Source of the DNA: UBA668 sp963720695
GTDB lineage: Bacteria > Actinomycetota > Acidimicrobiia > Acidimicrobiales > Ilumatobacteraceae
Reading direction: 5' to 3'
DNA length: 64,000 nucleotides
Assembly (NCBI GenBank): GCA_963720695.1
Contig: CAVRGG010000004.1
Location: 558,001 to 622,000, forward strand
Part shown: positions 43,591-52,641 of the stretch, one piece after another
Position numbering within the stretch: position 1 is the stretch's first letter
Layout: each line of letters begins with the position of its first letter
Notes under the pieces: model-generated
The model's database searches: none
The model's input: the letters and a program-made list of their open reading frames with translations, nothing else
Told to the model about the DNA's origin: nothing
Position numbers and translations under genes: made by a program

Positions 43591-43975
43591 GGCCCTGCCC
43601 TACCACGAGCGCCCCGCCGACCACTCCCCGGTCCACACCGACGAGCTCCCCGACACGCCCACCCGCGACCGCAACATCGTGGCCGGCGCCTGGGTGGAGG
43701 CACCGGACGAACTGATCCACCTGGGCGACGACCTCGCCGGCAGGCCCGAGGCCGAGTACAAGCGTCGCATCGGGCGCTGGTTGCTCTGGCGCGCCGGGCC
43801 GGCGGTCGGCGACGCCCGGTACTGGGCGGCCGACGTCGACGACCTGACGCGCACGTTCACGTATCGCCTGCGCCCCGAGCAGGACGGCTCGAACGGCGAG
43901 GGCACGGGGCCGAGCGGAGAGGTGTCGCGGCGGTTCCGCGCCTGGAAGGAAGACCTCCTCGGTCGCAGCCAGTAG
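43580..43975 (+). CDS. Conserved protein of unknown function
   Basis: The 131-residue protein is acidic at its start ('HTDELPDTPTRDRNIVAGAW') and has an ordered centre ('YKRRIGRWLLWRAGPAVGDA') and a C-terminus 'VSRRFRAWKEDLLG'. Similar short proteins occur next to hydrolases in actinobacteria, but I cannot assign a function. It has no signal peptide and no metal motif. The GTG start at 43580 overlaps the MBL gene by 11 nt, so the two are probably expressed together. Confidence 0.7.
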   Translation: MAGEALPYHERPADHSPVHTDELPDTPTRDRNIVAGAWVEAPDELIHLGDDLAGRPEAEYKRRIGRWLLWRAGPAVGDARYWAADVDDLTRTFTYRLRPEQDGSNGEGTGPSGEVSRRFRAWKEDLLGRSQ

Positions 43976-44003
43976 CCCTCGGGTCCGCAGCCGGTCGCGG
44001 GCG

Positions 44004-44009
44004 TACACT
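44004..44009 (+). promoter_or_regulatory. Leaderless -10 (TACACT) of the desaturase-like gene
   Basis: TACACT ends 7 nt before the ATG at 44017. Confidence 0.42.
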
Positions 44010-44016
44010 GGCAGCG

Positions 44017-44982
44017 ATGTCTGGAATGGTTCCTGCGGCCCTGCCGGTCTTCCACGAGACCGAGCGCATCCGCCCCGACGGGCGGCCCACACCGGCGTTC
44101 CGCGAGCGCCTCCGCCGGATCCCCTCGTACCGGAACCTCGGCTCGGTGATCTTCCTCTACGTCCAGACAGCCGCCATCGTCTGGGCCAGCGTGCGATTCG
44201 CACCGTGGGTGTGGCCCGTCAGCTTCCTCCTCATGGGACGAGCCTTCGCCCAATACGCGTCGCTGATGCACGAGGCCGCACACCGACTGCTGTTCGCCGA
44301 CAAGCGTGCCAACGACCTCGTCGGCCGGTGGCTGCTCGGCTATCCCACCTTCACCTCGACCGACGCCTACCGGCGGGTCCACATGGCCCACCATCGCGAC
44401 GAGTTCGGACCCGACGAACCCGACATCCCGTTGTACACCGGCTATCCCGTCGGCCACGCGAGCTTCCGGCGCAAGCTCTGGCGTGACGCGACAGGACGGA
44501 CCGGCATCAAGCTCATGCGCGGGCTCCTGTCCAACGCCCGCTCGAAGGATCCCCGCTCGCGCAGAACGTTCTGGAAGATCATGCTCGTGCAGGCCGTCCT
44601 GCTCGGCGCGGCGATCGCCAGCGGTCACTGGTGGCTGTATCCGTTGCTGTGGCTGGCGCCGTACCTCACCGTCTGGCGCGTCATCAATCGTCTGCGGTCG
44701 GTCGCCGAGCACGGCGGCATGCAGCGGTCCTCGGATCGCCGCGAGAGCACGCACTCGGTCCGCCAGCATCCCCTCGCCCGCTTCTTCCTGGTGCCGTACC
44801 GAATCGGCTGGCACCTCGCCCACCACGTCGATTCCGGGGTGCCGTTCCGCAACCTCCCCCTCCTTCACGAGGCGCTGCGGGAGGCGTCCTACGTGGACGC
44901 GTCGTTCGAGTATCCGTCGTATCCCGCGATCTGGCGGGCACTCCAGGCGGAACCGACGGCGACGATGCTGCCGGCGACCTAG
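44017..44982 (+). CDS. Membrane fatty-acid desaturase-like protein
   Basis: The 321-residue diiron membrane protein has three His boxes: 'SLMHEAAHRLLFADK', 'RVHMAHHRDEFGPDEPD' and 'IGWHLAHHVDSGVPFRNLP'. These bind two irons and insert a double bond or hydroxyl into a lipid. Four membrane segments are likely. It could act on fatty acids or carotenoid/sphingolipid-like substrates; the box spacing suits the general desaturase family. The ATG follows a -10 by 7 nt, and the next gene comes 41 nt later. Confidence 0.85.
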   Translation: MSGMVPAALPVFHETERIRPDGRPTPAFRERLRRIPSYRNLGSVIFLYVQTAAIVWASVRFAPWVWPVSFLLMGRAFAQYASLMHEAAHRLLFADKRANDLVGRWLLGYPTFTSTDAYRRVHMAHHRDEFGPDEPDIPLYTGYPVGHASFRRKLWRDATGRTGIKLMRGLLSNARSKDPRSRRTFWKIMLVQAVLLGAAIASGHWWLYPLLWLAPYLTVWRVINRLRSVAEHGGMQRSSDRRESTHSVRQHPLARFFLVPYRIGWHLAHHVDSGVPFRNLPLLHEALREASYVDASFEYPSYPAIWRALQAEPTATMLPAT

Positions 44983-45023
44983 TCTTTCGGGGCCGAAGTA
45001 CTTCCGACCCGAGGAACGAGCCC

Positions 45024-46421
45024 ATGGCCCCGTCGATGCACGAATGGGACGACGACACCAATCTGTTCGCCCACTCCGTGATCGGCTATGCGATCGAGCG
45101 ATTGCGACTGCCCAAGGATCCGCACTGGGGCGCGCATCCCGCCGACGAACTCGCCGGCGAACTCGCGCACGCGGTGACGCCCGAGGGCGTGGGTGGTCTG
45201 GAGGCCCTACGACTGTTCCGCGACGTGCTGATGCCGGCGTGTCGCCCGATGGACGACCCGATGAACCTCGCGTACGTCCCCACCGCCCCATCGATCGCCG
45301 CCACGATGTTCGATCTGGTCGTGAGTGCGTCCTCGATCTTCGGTGGCAACTGGGAGGCCGGTGCCGGCGCCATCGCCGCCGAGAACCAGGCCCTGCGATG
45401 GCTGGCGGATCTCGCGGGCTTCCCGCCGACGGCGGGGGGCGTGTTCGTCTCGGGAGGATCCGCCGCCAACCTCAGCGCACTGGTGACGGCGCGCGAGGTG
45501 TTCGTCGAGCGGAACGGACGTCCGGCCCGGTTCGCGATCGCGGTCACCGACGAGGTGCACGCGTCCGTGCGAGCCGCAGCCAAGGTGATGGACGTCGATG
45601 TCGTCGGGGTGCCCGCCGACGATGCTGGTCGCATGACCGGGCCGGCCCTGGAAGCGGCCCTCACCGCCCATGAGACGCCACCCCATGAGACGGCCGGCGA
45701 CGATCCGGCTCGCGTCTTCGCCGTCATCGCCACCGGTGGCACCACGAATGCCGGCGCGATCGACGATCTCGACGCGATCGCCGACATCTGCGAGGCACGC
45801 GGCCTGTGGCTGCACGTCGATGGGGCGTACGGCCTGGCGGCGCTGTGCAGTGCGATCGCTCGTGATCGGTTCCACGGCATCGAACGCGCCGACAGCTTCG
45901 GGGTCGACCCGCACAAATGGCTCTTCGCCCCGTACGACTGCGCCGCCCTCGTCTACCGCGACCCGCGTCCGGCGGCGGCCACCCACGCGCAACACGGCGC
46001 GTACCTGGACGCCGTCGATCGTGGCGAGTGGAACCCGAGCGACTACGCGTACCACCTGTCGCGCCGTGCCCGGGGGCTTCCGCTGTGGTTCAGCCTCGCC
46101 ACCTACGGCACCGCTGCCTACACCGCGGCGGTCGACTCCGCCATCCGCACCGCCAGAGGCTTCGCCGACGATGTGCAGCGCCGACCGGGCTTCACGCTGC
46201 TGCTGGAACCCGAACTGTCGGTGGTGGTGTTCGCCGTGGACGGTTGGACCCGAGACGACTACCTGCGATGGAGCAAGGATCGGGCTCGCGAAGGGGTCGC
46301 GCTCGTCGTCCCCACCACCTGGAAGGGGGCGTCGTGCCTCCGGATCTGCGTGGTCCACCCGGCGACCGAGCCCTCCGCACTCGCCGGATTGCTCGACGAT
46401 CTGGCACGAACATCCCGGTGA
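45024..46421 (+). CDS. PLP-dependent amino-acid decarboxylase (group II)
   Basis: The 465-residue protein belongs to the glutamate/aromatic-amino-acid decarboxylase group, which removes CO2 from an amino acid with pyridoxal phosphate. It has 'VSGGSAANLSALVTAREVFV', 'IATGGTTNAGAIDDLDAIAD' and the lysine motif 'SFGVDPHKWLFAPYDCAAL'. The substrate could be an aromatic amino acid or a related one. The ATG 45024 is preceded by GAGGAACGAG (RBS-like), so this gene has a leader. A SUF operator and sufC1 follow after 44 nt. Confidence 0.9.
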   Translation: MAPSMHEWDDDTNLFAHSVIGYAIERLRLPKDPHWGAHPADELAGELAHAVTPEGVGGLEALRLFRDVLMPACRPMDDPMNLAYVPTAPSIAATMFDLVVSASSIFGGNWEAGAGAIAAENQALRWLADLAGFPPTAGGVFVSGGSAANLSALVTAREVFVERNGRPARFAIAVTDEVHASVRAAAKVMDVDVVGVPADDAGRMTGPALEAALTAHETPPHETAGDDPARVFAVIATGGTTNAGAIDDLDAIADICEARGLWLHVDGAYGLAALCSAIARDRFHGIERADSFGVDPHKWLFAPYDCAALVYRDPRPAAATHAQHGAYLDAVDRGEWNPSDYAYHLSRRARGLPLWFSLATYGTAAYTAAVDSAIRTARGFADDVQRRPGFTLLLEPELSVVVFAVDGWTRDDYLRWSKDRAREGVALVVPTTWKGASCLRICVVHPATEPSALAGLLDDLARTSR

Positions 46422-46427
46422 ACGGGG

Positions 46428-46451
46428 TTTCCACTACGGCCATAGTGGAAA
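46428..46451. promoter_or_regulatory. SUF operator, inverted repeat TTTCCACTA-N6-TAGTGGAAA
   Basis: Two perfect 9-bp arms (46428-46436 and 46443-46451) flank CGGCCA. The repeat lies right before the -10 TACACT and ends 13 nt before sufC1's GTG. The core ACTA-N6-TAGT recurs at 61602-61615 before sufD. It fits a repressor or activator site (an Rrf2/SufR-type regulator would be expected); the regulator is not in this window. Confidence 0.65.
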
Positions 46452-46457
46452 TACACT
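46452..46457 (+). promoter_or_regulatory. Leaderless -10 (TACACT) of sufC1-sufS-sufU
   Basis: TACACT ends 7 nt before GTG 46465; TTTCCA at 46428 is a possible -35 with an 18-bp gap. Confidence 0.5.
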
Positions 46458-46464
46458 GGGCTCC

Positions 46465-47220
46465 GTGAGTGAGCTCTTCCGGATCGACAACCTGCACGCC
46501 CGTCCTGTGACCGACGACGGGGTCGCACCCGACATCCTGCAGGGCCTGTCGCTCACCGTGAACGCCGGCGAGGTGCACGCGATCATGGGGCCCAACGGCT
46601 CCGGCAAGAGCACGCTGGCCAGCACCCTGCTCGCCAGCCCCGAGTACGAGGTCACCGAGGGGCGCATCTGGTTCCAGGGCGACGACGTCACCACCTGGCC
46701 GACCGATGTGCGGGCGAAGGCGGGCATCTTCCTCGCCTTCCAGTACCCGCAGGAGATCCCCGGCGTGTCGGTCATCCAGTTCCTCCGCCAAGCGTTGTCG
46801 GCTCGCAAGGGCATCGACCTGTCGGTGCTCGAACTGCGCCTGGCCACCATGGACTGGATGAAGCGGTTGGGCATGGACTCCACGTTCGTCGACCGCTACC
46901 TCAACGAGGGCTTCTCCGGCGGCGAGAAGAAGCGCAACGAGGTGATGCAGATGGCCATCCTCGAGCCCGAGCTGGCGATCCTCGACGAGACGGATTCTGG
47001 GCTCGACATCGATGCGCTGCGCATCGTGGCCAAGGGGATTCGCGAGATCCGTGTCGACCGGCCCACAATGGGCGTCGTGCTGATCACCCACTATCAGCGA
47101 CTGCTCGACGAACTGCAGCCCGACCACGTCCACATCATGGTCAACGGCCGCATCGTGGCGAGCGGTGGCATGGAGCTCGCTGCCCAGCTCGAACGCGACG
47201 GGTACGAGGCATTCCGTTGA
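46465..47220 (+). CDS. sufC: Fe-S cluster assembly ATPase SufC (first copy)
   Basis: SufC is the ABC-type ATPase that works with SufB-SufD to build Fe-S clusters. The 251-residue protein has 'HAIMGPNGSGKSTLASTLL', the Q-loop 'FLAFQYPQEIPGVSVIQFL', the signature 'GFSGGEKKRNEVMQMAILEP', 'LAILDETDSGLDIDALRIVA' (Walker B) and 'LITHYQRLLDELQPDHVHIM'. The GTG at 46465 shows no clear Shine-Dalgarno but a -10 7 nt upstream, so the mRNA is probably leaderless. A second SufC is encoded near 59.4-60.2 kb. The stop overlaps the sufS start (TTGA). Confidence 0.95.
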   Translation: MSELFRIDNLHARPVTDDGVAPDILQGLSLTVNAGEVHAIMGPNGSGKSTLASTLLASPEYEVTEGRIWFQGDDVTTWPTDVRAKAGIFLAFQYPQEIPGVSVIQFLRQALSARKGIDLSVLELRLATMDWMKRLGMDSTFVDRYLNEGFSGGEKKRNEVMQMAILEPELAILDETDSGLDIDALRIVAKGIREIRVDRPTMGVVLITHYQRLLDELQPDHVHIMVNGRIVASGGMELAAQLERDGYEAFR

Positions 47221-48458
47221 CCCACTCGTCGCTCGATGTCGCTGCCGTCAAGCAGCAGTTCCCATTGCTCCAGCGCGAGCTGAACGGCGGCCCGATCCAC
47301 TACCTCGACTCCGCCAACACGGCACAGAAGCCGCAGGTGGTCATCGACGCGATGAGCACGTTCATGGAGCAGTCGTACGCGCCGATCAACCGCAGCGCGT
47401 ACGCGTTGGCGGCCGAGGCCACCGATGCGTTCGAAGGTGCTCGATCCAAGGTGCGCTCGTTCATCAACGCCCGGCGAGATCACGAGCTCATCTTCACCAA
47501 GAACGCCACGGAGTCGCTGAACCTGGTCGTGTACTCGTGGGGCCGGGCCAACCTGCAGCGCGGCGACGTGGTGGTGCTCACCCAGATGGAGCATCACGCC
47601 AACATCGTGCCGTGGCACATGCTCGTGCAGGAACGGGGCGTCGAGCTCCGATGGGTGCCGCTCACCGACGACGGTCAGCTCGACCTGTCCACGTTGCCGC
47701 AGTTGCTCGACGGCGCCAAGGTGTTCAGCTTCACCGCGATGAGCAACGTGCTCGGCACGATCACGCCGGTCCAGCAGCTCTGCTCGGCTGCACACGCGGC
47801 CGGTGCGATCGCCATCGTCGACGGGTGCCAGTACGTGCCGCACAACGTCACCGACGTGCAGGCGTGGGGCGCCGACTTCCTCGCGTTCAGCAGCCACAAG
47901 CTCTGCGGGCCGTCCGGCATCGGCGTGCTGTGGGGTCGCGAGGAGTTGCTGGAGGCGATGCCCCCGTTCCTCGGCGGCGGCAACATGATCGCCGACGTGC
48001 GCTACGACGGCTTCAGCTGTGCCGAGCTGCCGGCGAAGTTCGAGGCGGGCACGCCCCCGATCACCGAGGCCGTCGGGCTCGGCGCCGCCATCGACTTCCT
48101 CCAGGAACTGGGCATGGCCAACGTCCGCCAGCACGAGATCGACATCGCCAGCTACGCGCTCCGCTCGCTGACCGAACGGTTCGGCGACGAGATCCAGCTC
48201 CACGGACCCACCAACGTCGAGGTCCGCGGCGCGACGTTCAGCTTCGGCTTCCGCGACATCCATCCCCACGACCTGAGCCAGGTGCTCGACCAGCGCAACG
48301 TGTGCATCCGCGCCGGTCACCACTGCGCCAAGCCGCTGATGCGGCTGCTCGGCGTCAATGCCACGGCGCGGGCGAGCTTCTACGTGTACAACGACACCCA
48401 CGACGTCGACGTGTTGGCAGACGCGCTCGACAGCGCCACCGATATCTTCGGCTTCTGA
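47217..48458 (+). CDS. sufS: Cysteine desulfurase SufS
   Basis: SufS takes sulfur from cysteine and hands it to SufU for Fe-S cluster building. The 413-residue PLP enzyme has 'GPIHYLDSANTAQKPQVVID', 'TKNATESLNLVVYSWG', 'MEHHANIVPWHML', the PLP lysine in 'DFLAFSSHKLCGPSGIGVLW' and the catalytic Cys in 'IRAGHHCAKPLMRLLGV'. The TTG start at 47217 overlaps the sufC1 stop (TTGA); frame and N-terminus support it. SufU follows after 13 nt with a strong AGGAGG. Confidence 0.95.
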   Translation: MTHSSLDVAAVKQQFPLLQRELNGGPIHYLDSANTAQKPQVVIDAMSTFMEQSYAPINRSAYALAAEATDAFEGARSKVRSFINARRDHELIFTKNATESLNLVVYSWGRANLQRGDVVVLTQMEHHANIVPWHMLVQERGVELRWVPLTDDGQLDLSTLPQLLDGAKVFSFTAMSNVLGTITPVQQLCSAAHAAGAIAIVDGCQYVPHNVTDVQAWGADFLAFSSHKLCGPSGIGVLWGREELLEAMPPFLGGGNMIADVRYDGFSCAELPAKFEAGTPPITEAVGLGAAIDFLQELGMANVRQHEIDIASYALRSLTERFGDEIQLHGPTNVEVRGATFSFGFRDIHPHDLSQVLDQRNVCIRAGHHCAKPLMRLLGVNATARASFYVYNDTHDVDVLADALDSATDIFGF

Positions 48459-48471
48459 GGAGGACCGTCAC

Positions 48472-48933
48472 ATGCCTGGCCTGGAAGACCTGTACCGCGA
48501 GATCATCCTCGATCACCACCGCAACCCCCGCAACCGCGGCGAGTTGCCGCCGCCGGCACCGCACGCCGTGGGGCACAACCCGCTGTGCGGCGACGAGATC
48601 GACGTGTACCTCGAGGTGGCCGACGGCGTGATCACCGACGTGAAGGTCGGGGGTCAGGGATGCAGCATTTCGCAGAGCTCCGCGTCGATGATGAGCCAGG
48701 CCGTGAAGGGCAAGCCCGTCGACGAGGTGCGAGCACTCGTGCGGCGATTCAAGGGCATGATGAGCATCCCCGACGCCGATGGCAATCCCATCGAGCCCGA
48801 TCCCTCGGTGAAGCTCGGCGACCTCGAGGCGCTGCAGGGCGTGGTCAAGTTCCCGGTCCGCATCAAGTGCGCCACGCTGGCGTGGAACACGCTGCTCGAC
48901 GCGCTCGAGCAGTCGAGCCACTCAGCCGGCTGA
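48472..48933 (+). CDS. sufU: Sulfur acceptor / Fe-S assembly protein SufU
   Basis: SufU is the zinc-bound sulfur acceptor that stimulates SufS. The 153-residue protein starts 'LEDLYREIILDHHRNPRNRG' and has the three conserved Cys in 'NPLCGDEIDVYLEV', 'GQGCSISQSSASMM' and 'IKCATLAWNTLL', as in Bacillus and actinobacterial SufU. The ATG has TGAGGAGG 8-9 nt upstream, the strongest Shine-Dalgarno in the SUF unit. Its 3' end overlaps the convergent methyltransferase by 12 nt. Confidence 0.95.
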   Translation: MPGLEDLYREIILDHHRNPRNRGELPPPAPHAVGHNPLCGDEIDVYLEVADGVITDVKVGGQGCSISQSSASMMSQAVKGKPVDEVRALVRRFKGMMSIPDADGNPIEPDPSVKLGDLEALQGVVKFPVRIKCATLAWNTLLDALEQSSHSAG

Positions 48934-49771
48934 CGACGCCCCGTACCGCACCCGGCGGTACACCCGCATCCCGCGCTCGCCGAGCAGCTTCTTCACGGTG
49001 TTGCGCCACCCCGACGAGGGCGCGGGCGGTAGCTGCCGGTGCAGGGGTGGAGGCGGCGGCCTGGGCGGCAGCGCGTTCGGCGTGCCACTGCAGCCGGATG
49101 CCCTCGAGCACCGGCGAGAGCGACCCCGGCGCCAGCGTCGCCAGCGGGCTGGCCGCCGGTTCCTCCGCGGCGACGACACGCTCGGGGGCGCCGAGGAGCG
49201 CTCGTTGCATCGTGGCCCGGCGATGGAAGCGCTCCCGCTCGCCGGGGGACCACGCGGGCTTGCGCATCACGAGGATGCTGTCCTGCCAGTTGCCGCGACC
49301 CCAGTCGGTGAACACGTCGACCACGTCGAACTCGATGTACGCGGCGATGGCGCGGAACCCGTCGGTGTAGAACCGCCAGCAGTCGACCGGGAAGCGGTGC
49401 TCGAAGCCGTTGGACGGGGCGATGAGGGCGGTGACGGCGCCGGGCTTCATCACTCGGCCGATCTCGAACGCGGTCCCCCAGAAGTACTCGATGTGCTCGA
49501 GTGCCTGACCGGAGATCACCAGGTCGTAGCTGTCATCGGGGATCTCGGCCCAGTCGTAGGAGCTGGCCACGGCGATGTCGACGTTGATGCCGGGCTCCAC
49601 GTCCATGCCGTCGTAGCGCCAGGCGGGCCGATCGAACAGAGACCGGTAGGTCTGCTGGGTGGCATCGACGAGTTGGCTGCCGACGTCGAGGATGCGCAGC
49701 GGCGTCTCGGTGTGGTCGGCCAGGTACACCTCGACGAAGCGCTGCATCTTCTCGAACGAGGTGTCGTGCAT
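48922..49771 (-). CDS. Class I SAM methyltransferase, one frameshift
   Basis: A ~282-residue methyltransferase. It begins 'HDTSFEKMQRFVEVYLADHT', motif I is 'LRILDVGSQLVDATQQ', and 'DSYDLVISGQALEHIEYFWG' is a type 11 landmark. The frame shifts near 49,028: the first frame runs into poor sequence, while the adjacent frame gives a clean end, 'SSGWRNTVKKLLGERGMRV' then 'YRRVRYGASSAG'. Length is 1 modulo 3, so one extra base. An in-frame reading would overlap sufU by 71 nt, which I reject. ATG 49771 follows -10 TAGCAT by 6 nt. Confidence 0.78.
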
Positions 49772-49777
49772 GGGGGC

Positions 49778-49783
49778 ATGCTA
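49778..49783 (-). promoter_or_regulatory. Leaderless -10 (TAGCAT) of the methyltransferase gene
   Basis: TAGCAT on the minus strand ends 6 nt before the ATG at 49771. Confidence 0.4.
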
Positions 49784-49830
49784 GTGGTCCGAATAGCGTC
49801 GGCCCCGGTGAGCCGGGCAGGATCAACCGC

Positions 49831-50502
49831 ATGAATCCGGACTTCGACGACATCACACCGCACCCCGATGGCATCGACCCGGTTCAGCAGTTGATCCACG
49901 AGCGCGCCTACATCGTGCGGGCGTATCGCAAGGACGACTCGACGCTGTTGCTCCGCGGGGCGGTGCGCGACCAGAAGCCGCCGGGCCTCTACGTGCCGGG
50001 CGATCCCGAGCCGCTGACGGTGCACCACATGATCGTCGACCTGCACATCTCGGTGCCGTCACTCGAGATCCTGGAGGCCGAGGTCGTGATGGAGATGCAT
50101 CCGCACGAGAGCTGCCCGCGGATCGAGGACCACTACCACAACCTCGTCGGGCTGTCGATCGCCCGCGGCTTCACGCACAAGGTCCGTGAGCTGTTCGGAG
50201 GGCCACGCGGTTGCACTCACACGACCGCGCTCCTGCAGGCGATGGCACCCGTCGCCGTGCAGTCGCTGTGGTCGTTCCGGATGGCGTCGGCCCAGACGGA
50301 ACCGGGTGGCCCGGACTTCTCGACCCCCGACGCCCGGATGCGGGCGATGTCGATGAACCTCAACACCTGCCACATCTGGGCAGAGGACGGGGACCAGGTG
50401 CAGGGCATCCTCGCCGGCGAGCCGATGGAGGTGCCGGTGTGGATCAAGCGGCGCTACGCCGAACTGGGCCTCGACGCGTCGACCTGGCGCAATCAGGGCT
50501 AG
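49831..50502 (+). CDS. DUF2889-domain protein
   Basis: The 223-residue protein matches DUF2889, a family of unknown function found in actinobacteria and proteobacteria. Visible features are 'MIVDLHISVPSLEILEAEVV', the Cys/His-rich 'SCPRIEDHYHNLVGLSIARG' and 'GPRGCTHTTALLQAMAPVAV', and 'MSMNLNTCHIWAEDG'. The repeated Cys and His suggest a metal site, but no function is proven. The ATG follows CAGGAT by 7 nt. The stop TAG shares CTAG with the stop of the convergent membrane protein. Confidence 0.85.
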   Translation: MNPDFDDITPHPDGIDPVQQLIHERAYIVRAYRKDDSTLLLRGAVRDQKPPGLYVPGDPEPLTVHHMIVDLHISVPSLEILEAEVVMEMHPHESCPRIEDHYHNLVGLSIARGFTHKVRELFGGPRGCTHTTALLQAMAPVAVQSLWSFRMASAQTEPGGPDFSTPDARMRAMSMNLNTCHIWAEDGDQVQGILAGEPMEVPVWIKRRYAELGLDASTWRNQG

Positions 50503-52598
50503 CCGGACTTCTGGGGCAGCCACACGATCCAGCCGTCGGCCACCTCGGCTTCCGTGTGGTGGGCCAGCGCCCGCGACCGTCCGTCGTTCGGACCGAAGTG
50601 GAGGCACACGCCGGCGCTCACGGGATCGGGGCCGTAGGTGCGTGACGGGTTCTGCACATCGGTGTCCATGATCCGAATTCCCGCCTCACGCAGTGCGAGC
50701 CACAACGGATAGCGGAACAGGAAGTCACCCGACAACCCGATCGTGTGGCACCCGATGGACTCGGCCGCGGCGATCAAGCCCTCCACCGGCTCGACATCGG
50801 GCTCGCCCATCGCTGCTCGCATCGAGGTCGCCCAGCCGTCACCGCGTGGGACGTCTCTCCAGGCCTCGACACCGGGCAGCGGCCGGTGGACGTTGCGGGC
50901 CAGGATCCAGCCGGTCTGCGCGGTGACGAGCGCGGCGGCGAGACCGATGGCGACGAACCGTCCGGGTCGACGGAGCCGATCCGCGATCCTGATCCAGAGC
51001 GACTGAAGGCCTCCGAAGACGATCAACAGGACGACGGCGTCGAGCAACAACCACGTCGGCAACAAGAACCGCGAGTTGGCGTAGTACTGCCACGGCGAGA
51101 ACGCAGCGGCGAAGCACAACGCGACCATGGCGCAGACCACGATCCGCACGGCGTCCGACACTCGACGGCGACGCGCCAACGACACGCCGCCGGCGATCAA
51201 CACACCCAGCAGCGCCCCGACGAACAGGTGGAGCTGCAGCGGTGACGATTGCCAGTCCTCGTTGCCGTCCAGCCCGCCGGGTTCGAACGGGTCGCTCGTC
51301 GGAGTGAGGTTGTTGACCTCGGCGACGACGCGGTCGCCGCAGACCTCGGCGATCGAACGCAGCGTCCGCTGCTCGAACTCCGACACCGGCGACAGCAGAG
51401 CGGCGAGCACGTTCGGCGTGGATGGATCGACCCGCGATTCCCACGCCAACGACATCGAGGTGCGACAGATCGCGTCGGAGGGTCCGGGGCGTTCGCCGAG
51501 CACGAGCTTGCCGCCCGGACCGGTCAGCGAATCGAACACCGTGAGGTTCGTGATCGAGGTCTGCACGAACGGGAGCGAGAGCACCACCGCCACCGCTGCC
51601 AGGAGCGCGACGACCGGCCGGTGCAGCCGTTGCCGGGGGCCGAGCAGTGGGCCTTCTCGACGATCTCGCCACCACCGGACACCGGTCCAGATCATCAGCA
51701 GCGCGACGAAGACCACACATTGGATGAGCAGGTTCGACTTGACGGCCAAGACGCCGGCACCGCCGAACGCGCACAGCAACGCACCGGTCGCGACGTTCGC
51801 CGTGTCGAGGGGGCGAACGGCGACGTACACCGCGCCTCGCATCATCATCAGGCAGAAGGCTGTCGCGACGAGGTCGTTGCGGGTACTCGACGACTGCATG
51901 AGCAGCATCGGCGAACACATCACCGTCGCCAAGGTCACGAGTGCGGCCGTGGCTCTGGTGGTCGAACCCCGGCGAGTGCGGAGATCGAGGATCACCTGCC
52001 CGATCATGGTCACGCAGGCGAGGAAGCCGGCGAACTGAACGACCCCCAGGTATCGGAGCCCGCGGTCGCCGGTCAGCAACCACCATCCGTACGCAAGGTA
52101 CGTGTACCCCCACGGTGTCTCGAGGGGCGGGCTTCGGTGGGACGCGAACGGTGCCACCGAGCCGGTGTCGATGAGGTGCGCCAGCTTCGGCAGGTGGTAC
52201 GCCATCGAGTCGTAACCGGTGGGCGAGTAGAGGATCACCTGCGTCACGATCAACGCCGTCACGACACCGAGGCCGACGAGGCCCGCGACCAGTCCCGCGT
52301 GTGGCGGCCGGGTCGGGCGCGGATCGAGCCTCCGGTCGCCGACGAGACGGTCCGCGGCCAGCCCCGTCACGACATTGGACACGACGAGCGCAGCGCCGGA
52401 TCGAATGGGATGGTCGAGCCACGACATCCACGCCAGCACCGACAGGGCGCCGACGTTGATGCTCACGACGGACGCTGCGGCCAACGTCCGCCGCGCGCCC
52501 AGCCCAGCCATCGCGACCAGAGCGACCATCCGAAGGTACGCCAGGGCGACCGAGCCGACGATCAGCGCCGAGAGGACGACTCTTCCAGCGAATGCCAC
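50499..52598 (-). CDS. Large membrane protein, GT-C/PMT-like
   Basis: The protein is about 699-702 residues with ~11 membrane segments and resembles glycosyltransferases that use lipid-linked donors. 'YSPTGYDSMAYHLPKLAHLI' carries acidic residues in the first outer loop, and 'SSSTRNDLVATAFCLMM' is a typical later loop. A C-terminal soluble part ends 'HHTEAEVADGWIVWLPQKSG'. Two GTG starts exist: 52607, and 52598, which I prefer because the -10 TACTGT lies 7 nt before it and overlaps the other start. Acceptor and sugar are unknown. Confidence 0.7.
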   Translation of the reverse strand: MAFAGRVVLSALIVGSVALAYLRMVALVAMAGLGARRTLAAASVVSINVGALSVLAWMSWLDHPIRSGAALVVSNVVTGLAADRLVGDRRLDPRPTRPPHAGLVAGLVGLGVVTALIVTQVILYSPTGYDSMAYHLPKLAHLIDTGSVAPFASHRSPPLETPWGYTYLAYGWWLLTGDRGLRYLGVVQFAGFLACVTMIGQVILDLRTRRGSTTRATAALVTLATVMCSPMLLMQSSSTRNDLVATAFCLMMMRGAVYVAVRPLDTANVATGALLCAFGGAGVLAVKSNLLIQCVVFVALLMIWTGVRWWRDRREGPLLGPRQRLHRPVVALLAAVAVVLSLPFVQTSITNLTVFDSLTGPGGKLVLGERPGPSDAICRTSMSLAWESRVDPSTPNVLAALLSPVSEFEQRTLRSIAEVCGDRVVAEVNNLTPTSDPFEPGGLDGNEDWQSSPLQLHLFVGALLGVLIAGGVSLARRRRVSDAVRIVVCAMVALCFAAAFSPWQYYANSRFLLPTWLLLDAVVLLIVFGGLQSLWIRIADRLRRPGRFVAIGLAAALVTAQTGWILARNVHRPLPGVEAWRDVPRGDGWATSMRAAMGEPDVEPVEGLIAAAESIGCHTIGLSGDFLFRYPLWLALREAGIRIMDTDVQNPSRTYGPDPVSAGVCLHFGPNDGRSRALAHHTEAEVADGWIVWLPQKSG

Positions 52599-52641
52599 CG
52601 AACTCACAGTACGCCGCCCGAGCGGCTGCGAGACTGGCGCG

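Noticed and set aside
48863..49771. Methyltransferase reading straight through to 48863
   Set aside because: That reading overlaps sufU by 71 nt and gives an unlikely C-terminus; the adjacent frame gives a plausible end at 48922 after a single-base shift.
52608..52641. SAM or B12 riboswitch before the homocysteine methyltransferase
   Set aside because: Only ~35-45 nt separate it from the divergent gene, too short for either riboswitch.
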